Source of the DNA: Gemmataceae bacterium
GTDB taxonomy: Bacteria > Planctomycetota > Planctomycetia > Gemmatales > Gemmataceae
Assembly (NCBI GenBank): GCA_020847555.1
Contig: JADLBT010000428.1
Coordinates: 1 to 6,868 of the forward strand
Direction: 5' to 3'
Length of the DNA stretch: 6,868 nucleotides
Below are positions 6,126-6,868 of this stretch, piece after piece. Below the pieces are notes generated by a model. The model did not search any database. It saw only the letters and a list, made by a program, of their open reading frames with translations, and was not told the origin of the DNA. The position numbers and the translations under genes were made by a program. Position 1 is the first letter of the stretch. Each line of letters starts with the position of its first letter.

Positions 6126-6868
6126 ATGAGATCGCGCAACCTTCTGCTTCTGCTTCCGGCTACCCTGTGCCTGATTCTCGTGAGCCGGCCGGCAGTCCCC
6201 GCCCAGGAACCGGCCCCGCTGATGGAGGCCCCGGGGCGGGACGCTCACGCCCGGTTCCTCGCCCGCCGTACCCCGATCGTCGCCCTCGTCGAGCGCGTCA
6301 AGGGAGCGGTCGTGAACATCCACAGCGAGCGCACCGTCCGGGCGCCCGGGTCCGCCGAGGCGCTCGCCTCCGCCCCGGCCCAGAGCCGCATCAATGGGAT
6401 GGGCACTGGCCTCGTCATCGACCCGCGCGGGTACATCGTTACCAACCACCATGTCGTCGAGGACGTCAACGTCATTCGTGTCCGGCTGGCGGACGGGTCG
6501 TCGGTCAGCGCCATCGTCCTGGCGCGCAGCCACGAGAACGACCTCGCCTTGCTCAAGATCGACGTCAAGACCGCCCTGCCGACGATGCCGCTGGGGACCG
6601 CCCAGGATCTGATGGTCGGCGAGACGGTGGTGGCGGTCGGCAACCCGTATGGCTACGAACACACGGTCAGCCAGGGCATCGTCAGCGCGATCAAGCGCGA
6701 CGTCAGCCTGAACAAGGAGATGTCGTACAAGGCGCTGATCCAGACGGACGCGAGTATCAACCCGGGCAACTCCGGCGGCCCGCTGCTGAACATTCACGGT
6801 GAGCTGATCGGCATCAACGTTGCCATCCGGGCCGGCGCCCAGGGCATCGGCTTCGCCATCCCGGTCGA
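6126..6868 (+). CDS. HtrA/DegP-type trypsin-like serine protease, exported (3' end cut by the window)
   Basis: The gene runs open to the window edge: 247 complete codons with no stop. The protein starts with a signal peptide (MRSRN, a leucine-rich core, and a likely cut after AVPA at residue 26). A trypsin-like S1C protease domain begins near residue 50. The full catalytic triad is visible: H109 in VTNHHV, D139 in HENDLALLKID, and S216 in INPGNSGGPL. The family glycine motif GMGTGLVIDPRGYIVTN (91-107) is also present. HtrA proteases degrade or refold damaged proteins in the envelope. Family members normally carry one or two PDZ domains after the protease domain; those would lie beyond the window and cannot be checked. 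GAGGG four bases before the ATG is a weak, closely spaced ribosome-binding site, but the signal peptide starting right at this Met supports it. It is divergent from the TPR-hydrolase operon. Confidence 0.92.
   Translation, partial: MRSRNLLLLLPATLCLILVSRPAVPAQEPAPLMEAPGRDAHARFLARRTPIVALVERVKGAVVNIHSERTVRAPGSAEALASAPAQSRINGMGTGLVIDPRGYIVTNHHVVEDVNVIRVRLADGSSVSAIVLARSHENDLALLKIDVKTALPTMPLGTAQDLMVGETVVAVGNPYGYEHTVSQGIVSAIKRDVSLNKEMSYKALIQTDASINPGNSGGPLLNIHGELIGINVAIRAGAQGIGFAIPV

Noticed and set aside
5694..6797. A 367-codon open frame on the minus strand opposite the HtrA-like gene
   Set aside because: It is antisense to the catalytic HtrA sequence and has Arg/Asp/Val-rich shadow composition with no domain. 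The plus-strand frame carries the whole protease triad.

Overview
The window is GC-rich (roughly two-thirds G+C by eye), gene-dense bacterial chromosome. A planctomycete of the Gemmata type is my best guess. It rests on the style of the PriA protein, on an exported two-domain serine hydrolase/DUF1343 protein, on a short TPR protein beside it, and on GC-rich palindromic spacers. This is recognition from memory, not a database result.

Layout. Positions 1-42 are the tail of a spacer with a good ribosome-binding site at the very edge, pointing left. priA (43-2394, minus) encodes the replication-restart helicase and looks complete, with all helicase motifs and all eight zinc-binding cysteines. A gene-free stretch of about 560 bp (2395-2952) follows. 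It holds three pyrimidine/purine hairpins and a 20-bp direct repeat, and looks like dispersed repeat material. Next come two minus-strand genes that probably form one operon. The first is a 105-residue TPR protein (5332-5649). The second, 39 bp downstream, is a 779-residue exported protein (2953-5292) that fuses a serine beta-lactamase-fold hydrolase to a DUF1343/NamZ-type exo-N-acetylmuramidase. To the right, a gene-free region (5650-6125) carries a perfect 21-bp-arm hairpin. A divergent plus-strand gene (6126 to the window end) encodes the start of an exported HtrA/DegP-type serine protease with its whole catalytic triad visible.

How they fit together. The fusion protein and the protease are both predicted to be exported and would act on the envelope: cell-wall fragment turnover and protein quality control. 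priA is a housekeeping gene with no functional link to them. The most interesting item is the fusion. In Bacillus subtilis a beta-lactamase-fold amidase (AmiE) and the exo-muramidase NamZ are separate proteins of one muropeptide-rescue cluster. Here homologous-looking modules are joined in one polypeptide. I did not find a mobile element, CRISPR array, tRNA or rRNA in the window.
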